The notes: a model not told the origin generated them from the sequence alone. Counted from the first letter of the stretch, positions 41,221 through 56,059 are shown. The stretch: DNA of 64,000 nucleotides from Lamellibrachia columna (GCA_963662155.1 OY759269.1:14060142-14124141); one strand, 5' to 3'. A program made the numbers and translations.

Positions 41221-41579
41221 TCGCATTGGTTAAGTGATTGACTGTTTTAACATTCATACAAAACGTATTAGCATCCCCGATGTGCATGTTTCCTGACAGT
41301 TCAATATCAATCAATATCAGATTGATTTCGACTCTGCTCTGATGATTGAGAAACAATGACGTTCTGGGGTAAAATAGTGGACCCCCAGCGTCAGTGTGGG
41401 CCTTACTAATACATGTGAGCTTCCTACGGACGTGATAGTTCATCCTCAAAATATATCTCGTACGTTGTCGACTAGACCAACGCATTCATCGTGTGTCCTT
41501 ATATAACAGTCATCATCGACTGTTTCCTCTGTACTTCCTGAAACCAAAATGTTGCTATGATAGGTAGTTAAGGTAGGTA

Positions 41580-41890
41580 AAGTCATCCCCCAGGCATTAC
41601 GCCTTAGGAAGCCATGAAGGCTTATATGGCCAGTGCTTAAACCTGGTTTCTATAGTGCGAAGCAACTTAGAGTGCAATTATACTGACTCTCCTAGACGGG
41701 ACACTAGTCCATCACAGGTACCTTCCAAACAGTGTTTGTACTCATTTACAGCTGAGTAGACCGAGGCAAAGTAGGGTAAACGAAATTGCCTAAGCTTCGA
41801 AAACGAACCGTGCCCAGTGTGGGTCTTGAACTCACAACCCTTGAATTTAGAGTCCAACACCTTAACCACTAGGCCACGACTGCCCCCCTT
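41580..41890 (-). repeat. tRNA-derived SINE in unit A
   Basis: The minus strand carries A box GTGGCCTAGTGG (complement of 41,866-41,877) and B box GAGTTCAAGACCC (complement of 41,821-41,833), then the AGCTGTAAATGAGTAC core and tail. The same SINE is at 52,260-52,560 in unit B, so it predates the duplication. Confidence 0.8.
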
Positions 41891-42222
41891 GCTATGATAG
41901 ATGTGCATCAAATGTGTCATCCTTCGAGTATCTCCTTGCAGAAGCAACTTAGAGTGCAATTATACTGACTCTCCTAGACGGGACACTAGTCCATCACAGG
42001 TACCTTCCAAACAGTGTTTGTACTCATTTACAGCTGAGTAGACTGAGGCAAAGTAGGGTAAACGAAATTGCCTAAGCTTCGAAAACGAACCGTGCCCAGT
42101 GTGGGTCTTGAACTCACAACCCTTGAATTTAGAGTCCAACACCTTAACCACTAGGCCACGACTGCCCCCCTTGCTATGATAGATGTGCATCAAATGTGTC
42201 ATCCTTCGAGTATCTCCTTGCA
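41659..42222. repeat. 282-bp tandem doubling (41,659-41,940 and 41,941-42,222)
   Basis: GAAGCAACTTAGAGTGCAAT starts at both 41,659 and 41,941, and the two segments are almost identical through CTCCTTGCAGA. Unit B has only one copy (52,327 onward), so unit A gained a copy or unit B lost one after duplication. The open frames here are SINE shadows. Confidence 0.95.
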
Positions 42223-42229
42223 GAATACC

Positions 42230-43940
42230 TTACCTGGGATGGATATCAGGGAAATTGCTCGGAAATTTACCTACCAAAGACACCACAGTTTCTCATATGT
42301 GGTAAGCATATTTTGTGAGATATAATATTGTACATGTAGATGGCCAAAAATAAAAAACTGTTCGTATCTCCTTACTTTTATTTGTTGCAAGAAAAAACAT
42401 GAAAGATAAAACAATAATACACGTTATTTTGAAATATGAAATATGACAGATTGGTGTATGTTACGTTTTTCATTGTGGTGGTTCAAAAAGTGACACACGT
42501 TTTAATAATCTTCGTTACGTTTTACGTTTCTGCACTGCGTTTGAAGAACACAAAACATGACGTGTGTCGTAGTTTTAAGCCATTGCTTCTGTAGGGTTAA
42601 TCAAAGTTGATTTTTAAGGTAAAAATCGGAAACGGAGTTGTTGCTTACTTTTTAGATTATTTCCCAACACTTTATTTGTTTTATTTGATAATTATTGACT
42701 TTATTAATGCTAGGGCACTCTATCGATTTGCGTTAATGCGCAGTTGATATTAGAAAGTTGATAATCGTCTCCGTTTCGCATCCGCAATCTATTTTTATTT
42801 GCTTAGTTAGTGCAGTTTGTTTCGGCCCATGCTACAGACTAGGTCTTACTGAGTACACAATATATTGAACTTGTTTTCCGCCAGACCCCCGTTTCCATGG
42901 TAACAAATAAAATGGCCGCTATTTGAACAAATATCAATGTCATTCGTTATTGAACAAATATATAATTATGATTTTTGCAGAACCATCTCCTGTATGCACT
43001 CTATTATACAACTGCATAAACCTTTTTAAAGCTGTTTTTCTGTTTTGGTTTTTTATTAATTTATTTGTAACTTCCGAACTTTTTTTTATGTGGGCAACAA
43101 ATACTTATGTAACTTTCAAACTTTTAATTCTTTTGATAATGTGTTCTGCCAAATGGGTAGATAATTTGGCTAGCATAATTACTTCCAGAGACACCTTTCT
43201 TCCAAATGTGACAACAATACAAGATGTGTAATATTAACAGAAATTCATAAAACATTCAACATAATTTTTATAATAAGGCACCCTGAAAAGAAAACAAATA
43301 AAATGCCAAAGACAATAATAGTATGTTCTGGCATTTATTACGCATATATGCTTTGCACTAAATTAACGTTGGTCAAACATCGGGATATGTGGTTGTGGTT
43401 CCAAGGTTTCTATATCCTTTTGTAACGGGGATTACCCACACATATTGGTACAATTACTCAATGTATCATAAAAATAAGAAACGAAAATATGAGCATGGAG
43501 ATATGTTGCCTCCATAGCCCCCAATACGTCTTCTACCCACGGGACATGTTTGGAATTAATTAAGGAAGGTTAACAAACTGAAACCTCAATTGTACGCTTT
43601 TTGGCGTATTTATTGGTATGGATTAATGTTGTAGCAACGAGTTCAATAAAAAATACCCCCTTCTAGACTAGACTGTTTTCAGCGGTCAACTGACCAACGT
43701 CGTGGGTTATCATAATTTCAGCATAAAACAACTGTCATCCTGGTGGACAGGCAGGCAACTAGACATAAATATTACTGTTGAACGTAGCTTAGATCGGTGC
43801 CACGGCAGTGGCCCGGTAGCCAGCCGAATTGCTCAAAAGAAACATATACGCCACCTGGTAGACTGTTCAGTACTTCAATAAACAGACGGACACGCCACCT
43901 AGTAAGCTTTGGGACCATGGCCCGCCGGCCGGGCCAGGCC
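42230..43940. other. Duplicated non-coding region
   Basis: AT-rich DNA matching 52,610-53,949 plus 55,087-55,490. The open frame at 42,923 (MNKYQCHSLLNKY...) is shifted in unit B by a one-base change in a T-run, so it is not a conserved gene. Confidence 0.7.
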
Positions 43941-43950
43941 GGGCTTCTAC

Positions 43951-44718
43951 TAGGCAAAGTCAATCGCCCTACAATTTTTTTTCTATCTGGCTTTTACTGT
44001 AGTAGAGGCGAAGATCTCGTTAATCAAAAGCGTAAGTATTTTCATGAAACGTGAAACGTTACAAAAACGCCTTAAACAGAGCAATAAACACGTCTTTGGT
44101 GTCTGTATGCATTCTTATATGTATATCATTAAAGTTACCTGACAATAACCATGTAAAAGTGTGAAATTATTACCTTTTTGTCAGAACGCATGTGCTTGTC
44201 AAGGTTTGTATATAACCGGATGTTGTTGTGAGCGAGAAAAGCATGCGGGATTTCCATAGATCTATATAAGGTCACGCTAAGAATTGCCGTCTGCTGGCCA
44301 TAGAGTTACATCATTAATAATGCCCCTATAAACTATTAACTTACTAACGGGTGTTTTATTTATTTCTGTGCTGCTGGCCCATTCTGGCCTCATTCTACAC
44401 GAAATCGCGTTTGATCATGTGACCCAAAGGCAACATCACGTGCACAGTATGGCGGCTAATTGTGAAATGTTTTCTATGTCACCGATAAAAGTACTCATAA
44501 GTAATTAGTTGGAGCACATTTCTTCAGTTTCTTGACGCCCAATTGTCGGTTGTATGTCACAGAATACACATGTGAAACGGTTAGTGCGTATCGGTTTTAA
44601 AACTTAAGTTATTAGTTCCGTAGCCATTTGGCTACGGAACTGCCAAATTGCCGAGTTAGCAAATGCCGTACGGGACTTTCGCCCCAGAGACGAAGAGCGG
44701 GGCGAATTTTTTTGCCTA
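43951..44718 (+). mobile_element. Mutator-like MITE, copy 1
   Basis: A 768-base element with terminal inverted repeats TAGGCAAA...TTTGCCTA, flanked by the 9-bp target duplication GGCTTCTAC (43,942-43,950 and 44,719-44,727). Unit B has the empty site, with GGGCTTCTACTCAG uninterrupted at about 55,494. Nine-base duplications are typical of Mutator-like elements. It holds an internal CCGTAGCCATTTGGCTACGG palindrome and no coding frame. Confidence 0.9.
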
Positions 44719-44916
44719 GGCTTCTACTCAGTTTCTCAGGCTGTCCGGGGCCCGGGTTTACATTTTATGGACCTGGGCCTGGCCTGGGCTGAAACAAAAC
44801 ACTACGGGCTTGGGCAGGACATAGTGTGTAGAATATTTTTTTTATTTTCTTTTGCAAGCATACGCCAACAGCATAAGCCATAACATAGGAGCGGTACCTC
44901 GTAGCACCATAACAAG

Positions 44917-45676
44917 TAGGCAAAAATGTTCGCTCCGCTCTTCGTCTCTGGGGCGAAAGTCCTGAGGGGCATTTGCTAACTCGCCGTTTTGGCAGTTCCG
45001 TAGCCATTTGGCTACGGAACTAATAACTTAAGTTTTAAAACCGATACGCACTAACCGTTTCACATGTGTATTCCGTGACATACAACCGACGATTGGGCGT
45101 CAAGAAACTGAAGAAATGTGCTCCAAATAATTACTTATGAGTACTTTTATCGGTGACATAGAAAACATTTCACAATTAGCCGCCATACTATGCACGTGAT
45201 GTTGCCTTTGCGTCACATGATCAAACGTGATTTCGTGTAGAATGAGGCCAGAATGGGCCAGCAGCACAGACATAAATAAAACACCCGTTAGTAAGTTAGT
45301 AGTTTATAGGGGCATTATTAATGATGTAACTCTATGGCCAGCAGACGGCAATTCTTAGCGTGACCTTATATAGATCTATGGAAATCCCGCTTGCTAATCT
45401 CGCTCACAACAACATCCGGTTATATACAAACCTTGACAAGCACATGCGTTCTGACAAAAAGGTAATAATTTCACACTTTTACATGGTTATTGTCAGGTAA
45501 CTTTAGTGATATACATATAATACAGACACGAAAGACGTGTTTATTGCTCTGTTTATGGCGTTTTTGTAAGGTTTCACGTTTCATGAAAATACTTACGTTT
45601 CGGCCGAGCGAGATCTTCGCCGTACAAGTAGCAACAGCCAGATAGAAAAACATTGTACGGCGATTGACTTTGCCTA
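44917..45676 (-). mobile_element. Mutator-like MITE, copy 2, opposite orientation
   Basis: A 760-base element with the same termini, flanked by the 9-bp duplication CATAACAAG (44,908-44,916 and 45,677-45,685). The empty site in unit B reads CCATAACAAGTGGC near 55,672. It is inverted relative to copy 1 across 198 bases, creating a second large inverted repeat in unit A. Confidence 0.9.
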
Positions 45677-46053
45677 CATAACAAGTGGCATATTTACCAT
45701 TCAAGGGCGCATTCCATTCAAATCTTCCTGTCTCAAACAAAGGCAATTGGCAGGCCGGCGACTTATTTGGTCAAACTCCGTAAATAAACCCTGTCCACTT
45801 AGGAAGGCAATGAGATAAGTCCTGAGTGGTCTGGCATATTTGCTTTGTAAGAAGGTTTGGACAGTGGCATGGCTGTACTGACTGTTAGCACTTGGTAAGA
45901 AGGTGCGAGACTTCAATGCGACAGGGACTGTCTTTTGTGTGAGAAGATGCAGCCTCAAATACAGTGTAAATAACATTATATTCCTCAACAGCAACACGAG
46001 CAAATATTAACAGACAATAATAGACAGGCTCAGTATTCATGAGAACGTAGACA

Positions 46054-46054
<1 letters not shown>

Positions 46055-46097
<43 letters not shown>

Positions 46098-47205
46098 TTA
46101 TTTCCTCATCATCATCAGGTACAATATAAGAAAAAAACAAAAACAATAAAGATGAGATGGCTACCAGAGCAGTACAAATTTATCGGGCTGGTAGCCAGTT
46201 AAACCACACTAGCATACTCACAATTAATAATTGTTACATAAAGGTAATACTCATAGTTTTGATGGCACCAACCTACGTGTGTAAGGGTCCGGAGATCTAT
46301 CAACAATAACAATAATTATAATGTATGTACCAGCAACCATAAGATTTTAAACAAAGGATTCGTTGCCGCATATGTTTCATTTCATGAAACGTAGATATGG
46401 CAGAGCATTTTTATTATTAATTGTTCAATACCGATTATACATTTTCTGGTTTTGTAGTTAAACACTGTTTAACGACTTCGAGTTCTCTGTGTCCACTGGT
46501 AGTTTATTTCAGAGTCGTTCCCCTGTATATTTTCAAATAGTTAATAGAGTTAATATTAGGTTTATAGAATTGATTGAATACACAAGGGAGTAGGTTACTG
46601 CGACGTTTATGCACACATATAAGAATGTCAAGTGTATATAATTCCCAACTTTTATAATATTGAGTTCTCGCTGTAGCGCAGTGGCACTATCGCAACGTTT
46701 ACGTTTAGCTAATGTCTGAAGTAAGAGATTTTGGGCAACTTATATTTATGCTCAGTTTGTTTACACGCTGCCCCGAATAATTCAGTCCCATAACTTATAT
46801 GGGGAAATACGTAGGCATAATATAATTGCTTTAGATAACTTCATACAAAGTTCCTTAATATGTTCAGACCATGATAATTTACAGTCCAGATAGATACCAT
46901 TTAACCAATTCAGTTTGTTTATCCTGTAACAAAAATGGTACGCTTAAATTGTACCATACAAATGTCTACCGAATATTGTACAGCAAGTTTGACTCAAGTT
47001 CAATGATAGCTAGTTGTGTCGGTATCAGACATTAAGCGACTCTAATATACCCGTAGCCTCAAAAACAGTGTCACTGATACACTTTCCACTAATGAACAAG
47101 TTAGTGTCGTTGGCAAACGAATGCAGAGATGCGTGGTCTACGGCATTAGATATATCATTAGTATACAGTAGGAATAACACTGCTCCCAAATGTAGGCCCG
47201 TGGGA
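46055..47205 (-). mobile_element. Jockey-like LINE relic in unit A
   Basis: The minus strand retains LGAVLFLLYTNDISNAVDH, the altered catalytic box FANDTNLFISGK (normally FADD), SWSEHIKELCMKLSKAI, and a C-terminal NKLPVDTENSKSLNSV, all with stops and frameshifts. Its 3' end is a (TTAC)n tail (46,055-46,096). The copy at 56,025-57,118 in unit B shows it predates the duplication. Clade assignment is tentative. Confidence 0.65.
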
Positions 47206-47339
47206 CACCAGTTTGAACATGTGCATATTATAATGCCATCAGGCTAACATATGAATTGCTGCCTTTCATTGAAATAATTTCTAAACCATTTACACACGTG
47301 ACCTCTAATTCCGTAGTGATCTAACTTATACAACAGGTA

Positions 47340-47535
47340 TAGATTACCCGTCTTTGGCCCGCGGGGATAGGCCGGGTATGGGCTTGAAACACGCGGGCCG
47401 GTCCGGGCCTGGGCCAAACGTTAACGGGCCTGGGCCTAAATTCTAGTTTGCGGGTCTGGGCCGGGTTTGAGGTATTTGTTACTACTAATTGCGGGCAGGG
47501 CTTGGGCTAAAAATCTAGGTCCGTGCATGGCACTA
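47340..47535. repeat. GGGCC-rich segment
   Basis: Clusters of GGGCCGG and GGGCCTGGGCC words. It resembles the shorter GC-rich blocks at 43,918-43,945 and 44,750-44,815 and is repeated in unit B (57,580-57,750). It may be part of an old DNA transposon end; not resolved. Confidence 0.5.
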
Positions 47536-47920
47536 GACTAGGCCCTACCGTCACACACTAATTCCAGGCTATCACGAGAGCTACAAACTGTGGCGCCACA
47601 TATCGTAGGCTGGCTAATTAATCGAGGTTAACGGAATGTTGTCTCGCTTATCCGACTGTCGCTTGCCTTCGTGAACTCACGGAGAAGGGATTTTTTGCCT
47701 GATTTAATTTTCAGTCTGACAGTGGTGTCTGACAGGGGTGGGAGTCAATGCCATATTCCCCCTCCAACACAAAATCAGTGCTACTATCTGGCGGATAGAT
47801 AGGCATTAACTTCTAGACCATTCTGGAGAAGATGCAGCTTCCCAGCGGAGGTAATTGATTTTTGAATGTCAGCTTTTCATGCGCGTTCAAACTCAACTTT
47901 TGACAAGAACACCTCGATGT

Positions 47921-50438
<2,518 letters not shown>

Positions 50439-50505
<67 letters not shown>
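50439..50505. repeat. (AT)n microsatellite, right half
   Basis: Continuation of the tract at 47,936-48,056 beyond the RTE insertion. Confidence 0.9.
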
Positions 50506-50509
<4 letters not shown>

Positions 50510-50518
50510 CTAATTTTA

Positions 50519-50588
50519 CCAGTAATAGGAAAGAGGGGTCATAGATATCGAAATTGCCGGGGGATGGCAATTAACATGCTAATCCATT
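50519..50588 (+). mobile_element. CR1-like 5' sliver at the duplication junction
   Basis: 70 bases (CCAGTAATAGGAAAGAGGGG ... ATGCTAATCCA) identical to the start of the CR1-like relic at 58,301. In this copy they are cut off by the start of unit B. Confidence 0.85.
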
Positions 50589-50835
50589 GTATTGTCTGAA
50601 ACGCGGAAGTCAAATGCTGAAACAATCGGAAATTAAGTGGTTGTCATAGCCAGAATACTTGAGAGGTTGTGTTGAGGTTTGTTCATGGAGCAAACTTGAA
50701 ATACTGTATAATAGTATATGACGATGGATTCGAATGCACATCAAGTACCACCGTCGAATGTAAACACACTCTGTGGTTCGCAGATTAATCCTCCTCTCGG
50801 TACTAATGTGATATACTTGTTGACTGCCACACACC

Positions 50836-51888
50836 ATGGAAGACAGCGCTAACTCGACGTTAACAATTCACTCGAACAACAGCGAACTGGAAAGCGTTGG
50901 TGATGATAGTGTAACCGAAATTGACATATCAAGGGACATCTATATGTACGTGACTCCGATAGTTCTCACGACAGGTATCGGCGTCAACTACTTGACCATA
51001 CTCTTGGTCAGTCGAATGGACATCAGAAAGACATCAACGAATGTGTTCATGTTTCTCACAGCGATCTGCAACATTTGCGCCATATTGTCAGGAGTCTTTG
51101 GCATTTACTTAAACATGGTCTGGAATATTCAGTACGGGCAGGAGACGTGTAAATGTCTGACGCTATTACGAGATGTCACCATGCAGACGTCGGTCGCATA
51201 CTGTGTTGGCTTTACCGTGTATCGTTACTTAGTCGTGTCCAGGCCGATGCGTCGGATTGACTGGTCCGGGCCACGGAGAGCGACTCTGTTCTGCTCGACG
51301 ACGCTGCTGTTCGTCGTCTCGAAGAATCTGTACCTGCTGTGGACGGTCGGTACACACAACGGACGTTGTGGCGTCCAGCCCACGTACAAAGCCTATTACC
51401 GCAACGTACGTGTCTGGATCAACGGTGTCGTCGACGTCATCGTGCCCATCTTAGTCGTCTCCGTCTGTAATGTCCTCACGATTCGCTCACTCGCGACTCA
51501 ACGTATCAGCTGCCAACAGATGCGGATGAGTAAAGCGACACCCACACGGACGGCTATCGTCTACCTGGTCGTGGCCCTGGTCTTCTACTTGTGCCTCATG
51601 CCCGTCATTCTCCTGCTGCTGCTGGCTTCCAAGTGGGCCGCCCCCGGTCACGTCAAACCTCTGCTATCCGTCAAAAACAATATCATCTACGTACACCATT
51701 CTGCCTACTTCTTCCTGTACTGCATCACGGGCAGTGCTGTCAGACGGGAACTGCGTCGTCTCTACCGAGATACACGACAGAGACTCTTCGACCTATGTCG
51801 GTGGTTTTGGCCGGAAGCTGGACGAACCAAGCGAAGCGCCGTCGACGGTTTACATCGTCCACGAGACGATCAGGAAGCTATCCTGTAA
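50836..51888 (+). CDS. Rhodopsin-like (class A) orphan GPCR, copy B
   Basis: An intronless 350-residue receptor, collinear with copy A and differing at 11 residues by my count. The changes are T4S, W7S, G20S, A39V, S41P, C51->Y next to Asn51 (VNYLT), A155T, A162S, A201V, M202I and S236P. The YRY, CLMP and FFLYCITGS motifs and both candidate disulfide cysteines are unchanged, and no stop or frameshift separates the copies. Differences concentrate in the N-terminus, TM1, TM4 and TM5, with none from residue 237 to the end. About 330 bases upstream are shared with copy A, so the promoter may be too. Both copies look functional; ligand unknown. Confidence 0.88.
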   Translation: MEDSANSTLTIHSNNSELESVGDDSVTEIDISRDIYMYVTPIVLTTGIGVNYLTILLVSRMDIRKTSTNVFMFLTAICNICAILSGVFGIYLNMVWNIQYGQETCKCLTLLRDVTMQTSVAYCVGFTVYRYLVVSRPMRRIDWSGPRRATLFCSTTLLFVVSKNLYLLWTVGTHNGRCGVQPTYKAYYRNVRVWINGVVDVIVPILVVSVCNVLTIRSLATQRISCQQMRMSKATPTRTAIVYLVVALVFYLCLMPVILLLLLASKWAAPGHVKPLLSVKNNIIYVHHSAYFFLYCITGSAVRRELRRLYRDTRQRLFDLCRWFWPEAGRTKRSAVDGLHRPRDDQEAIL

Positions 51889-52259
51889 TCGCATTGGTTA
51901 AGTGATTGACTGTTTTAACATTCATACAAAACGTATTAGCATCCCCGATGTGCATGTTTCCTGACAGTTCAATATCAATCAATATCAGATTGATTTCGAC
52001 TGTGCTCTGATGATTGAGAAACAGTGACGTTTTGGGGTAAAATAGTGGACCCCCAGCGTCAGTGTGGGCCTTACTAATACATGTGAGCTTCCTACGGACG
52101 TGATAGTTCATCCTCAAAATATGTCTCGTACGTTGTCGACTAAACCAGCGCATTCATCGTGTGTCCTTATATAACAGTCATCATCGACTGTTTCCTCTGT
52201 ACTTCCTGAAACCGAAATGTTGCTATGATAGGCAGGTAAGGTAGGTAAAGTCATCCCCT

Positions 52260-52560
52260 AGGCATTACGCCTTAGGAAGCCATGAAGGCTTATATGGCCA
52301 GTGCTTAAACCTGGTTTCTATAGTGCGAAGCAACTTAGAGTGCAGTTATACTGACTCTCCTAGACGGGACACTAGTCCATCACAGGTACCTTCCAAACAG
52401 TGTTTGTACTCATTTACAGCTGAGTAGACTGAGGCAAAGTAGGGTAAACGAAATTGCCTAAGCTTCGAAAACGAACCGTGCCCAGTGTGGGTCTTGAACT
52501 CACAACCCTTGAATTTAGAGTCCAACACCTTAACCACTAGGCCACGAATGCCCCCCTTGT
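52260..52560 (-). repeat. tRNA-derived SINE in unit B
   Basis: Single copy orthologous to 41,580-41,890, with the same A and B boxes on the minus strand. Open frames here are shadows. Confidence 0.8.
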
Positions 52561-53949
52561 TATGATAGATGTGCATCAAATGTGTCATCCTTCGAGTATC
52601 ACCTTGCAGAATACCTTACCTGGGATGGATATCAGGGAAATTGCTCGGAAATTTACCTACCAAAGACACCACAGTTTCTCATATGTGGTAAGCATATTTT
52701 GTGAGATATAATATTGTACATGTAGATGGCCAAAAATAAAAACCTGTTCGTATCTCCTTACTTTTATTTGTTGCAAGAAAAAACATGAAAGATAAAACAA
52801 TAATACACGTTATTTTGAAATATGAAATATGACAGATTGGTGTATGTTACGTTTTTCATTGTGGTGGTTCAAAAAGTGACACACGTTTTAATAATCTTCG
52901 TTACGTTTTACGTTTCTGCACCGCGTTTGAAGAACACAAAACATGGCGTGTGTCGTAGTTTTAAGCCATTGCTTCTGTAGGGTTAATCAAAGTTGATTTT
53001 TAAGGTAAAAATCGGAAACGGAGTTGTTGCTTACTTTTTAGATTATTTCCCATACACTTTATTTGTTTTATTTGATAATTATTGACTTTATTAATGCTAG
53101 GGCACTCTATCGATTTGCGTTAATGCGCAGTTGATATTAGAAAGTTGATAATCATCTCCGTTTCGCATCCGCAATCTATTTTTATTTGCTTAGTTAGTGC
53201 AGTTTGTTTCGGCCCATGCTACAGACTAGGTCTTACTGAGTACACAATATATTGAACTTGTTTTCCGCCAGACCCCCGTTTCCATGGTAACAAATAAAAT
53301 GGCCGCTATTTGAACAAATATCAATGTCATTCGTTATTGAACAAATATATAATTATGATTTTTGCAGAACCATCTCCTGTATGCACTCTATTATACAACT
53401 GCATAAACCTTTTTAAAGCTGTTTTTCTGTTTTGGTTTTTTATTAATTTATTTGTAACTTCCGAACTTTTTTTATGTGGGCAACAAATACTTATGTAACT
53501 TTCAAACTTTTAATTCTTTTGATAATGTGTTCTGCCAAATGGGTAGATAATTTGGCTAGCATAATTACTTCCAGAGACACCTTTCTTCCAAATGTGACAA
53601 CAATACAAGATGTGTAATATTAACAGAAATTCATAAAACATTCAACATAATTTTTATAATAAGGCACCCTGAAAAGAAAACAAATAAAATGCCAAAGACA
53701 ATAATAGTATGTTCAGGCATTTATTACGCATATATGCTTTGCACTAAATTAACGTTGGTCAAACATCGGGATATATGGTTGTGGTTCCAAGGTTTCTATA
53801 TCCTTTTGTAACGGGGATTACCCACACATATTGGTACAATTACTCAATGTATCATAAAAACAAGAAACGAAAATATGAGCATGGAGATGTGTTGCCTCCA
53901 TAGCCCCCAATACGTCTTCTACTCACGGGATATGTTTGGAATTAATTAA

Positions 53950-55086
53950 CAAGATTTAACAAGATTTGCCATCCAAGCCAAAGGCCCAGATGGCAAGTGG
54001 ACAAGGAAGCCATTGGCTTATCGAGAGTCCAACAATGTTCATCTACTTATAACCCGCCCTCATGAGATATGTGTCTACCTTATTTTTAAACATATTCACG
54101 CTGCTAGCAGTTACACAATCTGTAGACAATTTGTTCCATTCATTTATTGTCCTATGTGAGAACGAGTGCTTCCTGATGTCCAATCTACATTGATCCTTTA
54201 CTAATTTTACCTCATGTCCTCTAGTTCTGCTATCCTTCTTGAGTGAGAAAAACATATTTCTATCAATATTTTCATACCCATTCAATATCTTAAAAACTTC
54301 AATCTGATCTCCTCTTAACCTCCTTGTCTCTAGAGTTGTTAAACCACATTCTTTCAGGCCTTCTTCATAACTAAGGTCTCTCAGTTCTGGAATCATTTTA
54401 GTTGCTCTCTTTTGTATGCGTTCAAGCGTATCTATATCCTTCTTACGATATGGTCTCCATGCTTGTATACAGTATTCTAAATGAGGTCTAACTATTGCTT
54501 TATAAAGAGGTATAATTAACTTTTTTCCCTTGTATGTTATGTTTCTTCTAATCAATCCAAGAATTTGATTACCCTTTGAAGCTGCAATACCACACTGCTC
54601 TGAAACTTTCATATCAGCGCTTATTGTAACTCCTAAGTCCTTTTCTTTTATAGTAGTACCCAGAACAGTATCTCCCATTTTATAGTTTACATTCAAGTTC
54701 CCATGTCCTATATGTAGGCATTTACATTTCCCAAAATTGAACAACATCTGCCATTTCTCAGACCATTTCACTAATCTGTCTAGATCGTTTTGTAAATGTT
54801 GTTTATCACCATCAGTAGTAACTTTTCTAAACAGTTTTGTGTCATCCGCAAATTTCAGTACGTTACTTGTTATACTGTCGTCCAAGTCATTGATATAAAT
54901 TAAGAATAATATAGGTCCTAATACTGATCCTTGAGGTACCCCACTCAAAACCGATTTCCAATTTGAAACTTCTCCATCTACTACAACTCGTTGTCTTCTG
55001 TCAGTCAGCCATTGTTCTATCCAGTCAGTTATGCTATCCCCGATACCATGGGCTTTTAATTTAAGTAGTAATCTTTGATGTGGCAC
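53950..55086 (-). mobile_element. CR1/L2-like LINE, 5'-truncated, inserted in unit B only
   Basis: 1,137 bases flanked by the 7-bp target duplication TAATTAA (53,943-53,949 and 55,087-55,093). The empty site is intact in unit A at about 43,555. It starts inside the RT at VPHQRLLLKLKAHGIGD and is open to the end: SGVPQGSVLGPILFLIYIND, FADDTKLFRKV (catalytic box), IVRPHLEYCIQAWRPY, MFKNKVDTYLMRAGYK and stop. The 3' end is two copies of the 10-bp word AAATCTTGTT, like the short terminal repeats of CR1/L2 elements. It is from the same family as 30,270-31,257 and 58,301-59,341. Confidence 0.92.
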
Positions 55087-56023
55087 TAATTAAGGAAGGT
55101 TAACAAACTGAAACCTCAATTGTACGCTTTTTGGCGTATTTACTTGTATGGATTAATGTTGTAGCAACGAGTTCAATAAAAAATACCCCACCCCCCACGA
55201 TGTGTATTCCAGACTAGACTGTTTTCAGCGGTCAACTGACCAACGTCGTAGGTTGTCATAATTTTAGCATAAAACAACTGTTATCCTGGTGGACAGGCAG
55301 GCAACTAGACATAAATACAACTGGTGAACGTAGCTTAGATCGGTGCCACGGCAGTGGCCCGGTAGCCAGCCGAGTTGCTCAAAAGAAACATATACGCCAC
55401 CTGGTAGACTGTTCAATACAGTACTTCAATAAACAGACGGACGCGCCACCTAGTCAGCTTTGGGACCATGGCCCGCCGGCCGGGCCAGGCCGGGCTTCTA
55501 CTCAGTTTCTCGGGCTGTCCCGGGCCTGGGTTTACATTTTATGGACCTGGGCCGGGCGTGGGCTGAAACAAAACACTGCGGGCTTGGGCCGGGCCCATAG
55601 TGTGTAGAATATTTTTTATGCAAGCATACGCCAACAGCATAAGCCATAACATAGGAGCGGTACCTCGTAGCACCATAACAAGTGGCATATTTACCAATCA
55701 TTCAAGGGCGCATTCCATTCAAATCTTCCTGTCTCAAACAAAGGGGATTGGCAGGCCGGCGACTTATTTGGCCAAACTCCGTAAATAAACCCTGTCCACT
55801 TAAGAAGGCAATGAGATAAGTCCTGAGTGGTCAGTGGCATGGCTGTACTGACTGTTAGCACTTGGTAAGTAGGTGCGAAACTTCAATGCGACAGGGACTG
55901 TCTTTAGTGTGAGGAGATGCAGCCTCAAATTCAGTGTAAATAACATTATATTCCTCAACAGCAACATGAGCAAATATTAGTAGACATTAATAGACAGGCT
56001 CAGTATTCATGAGAACGTAGACA

Positions 56024-56024
<1 letters not shown>

Positions 56025-56059
<35 letters not shown>

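Noticed and set aside
41210..41485. Minus-strand 91-codon frame downstream of both GPCRs
   Set aside because: It is conserved in both units only because the DNA is recently duplicated; it has no protein-like features and overlaps the receptor 3' end.
42923..43231. 102-codon frame in unit A (MNKYQCHSLLNKY...)
   Set aside because: In unit B a T-run is one base shorter and the frame breaks after about 60 codons, so it is not under coding constraint.
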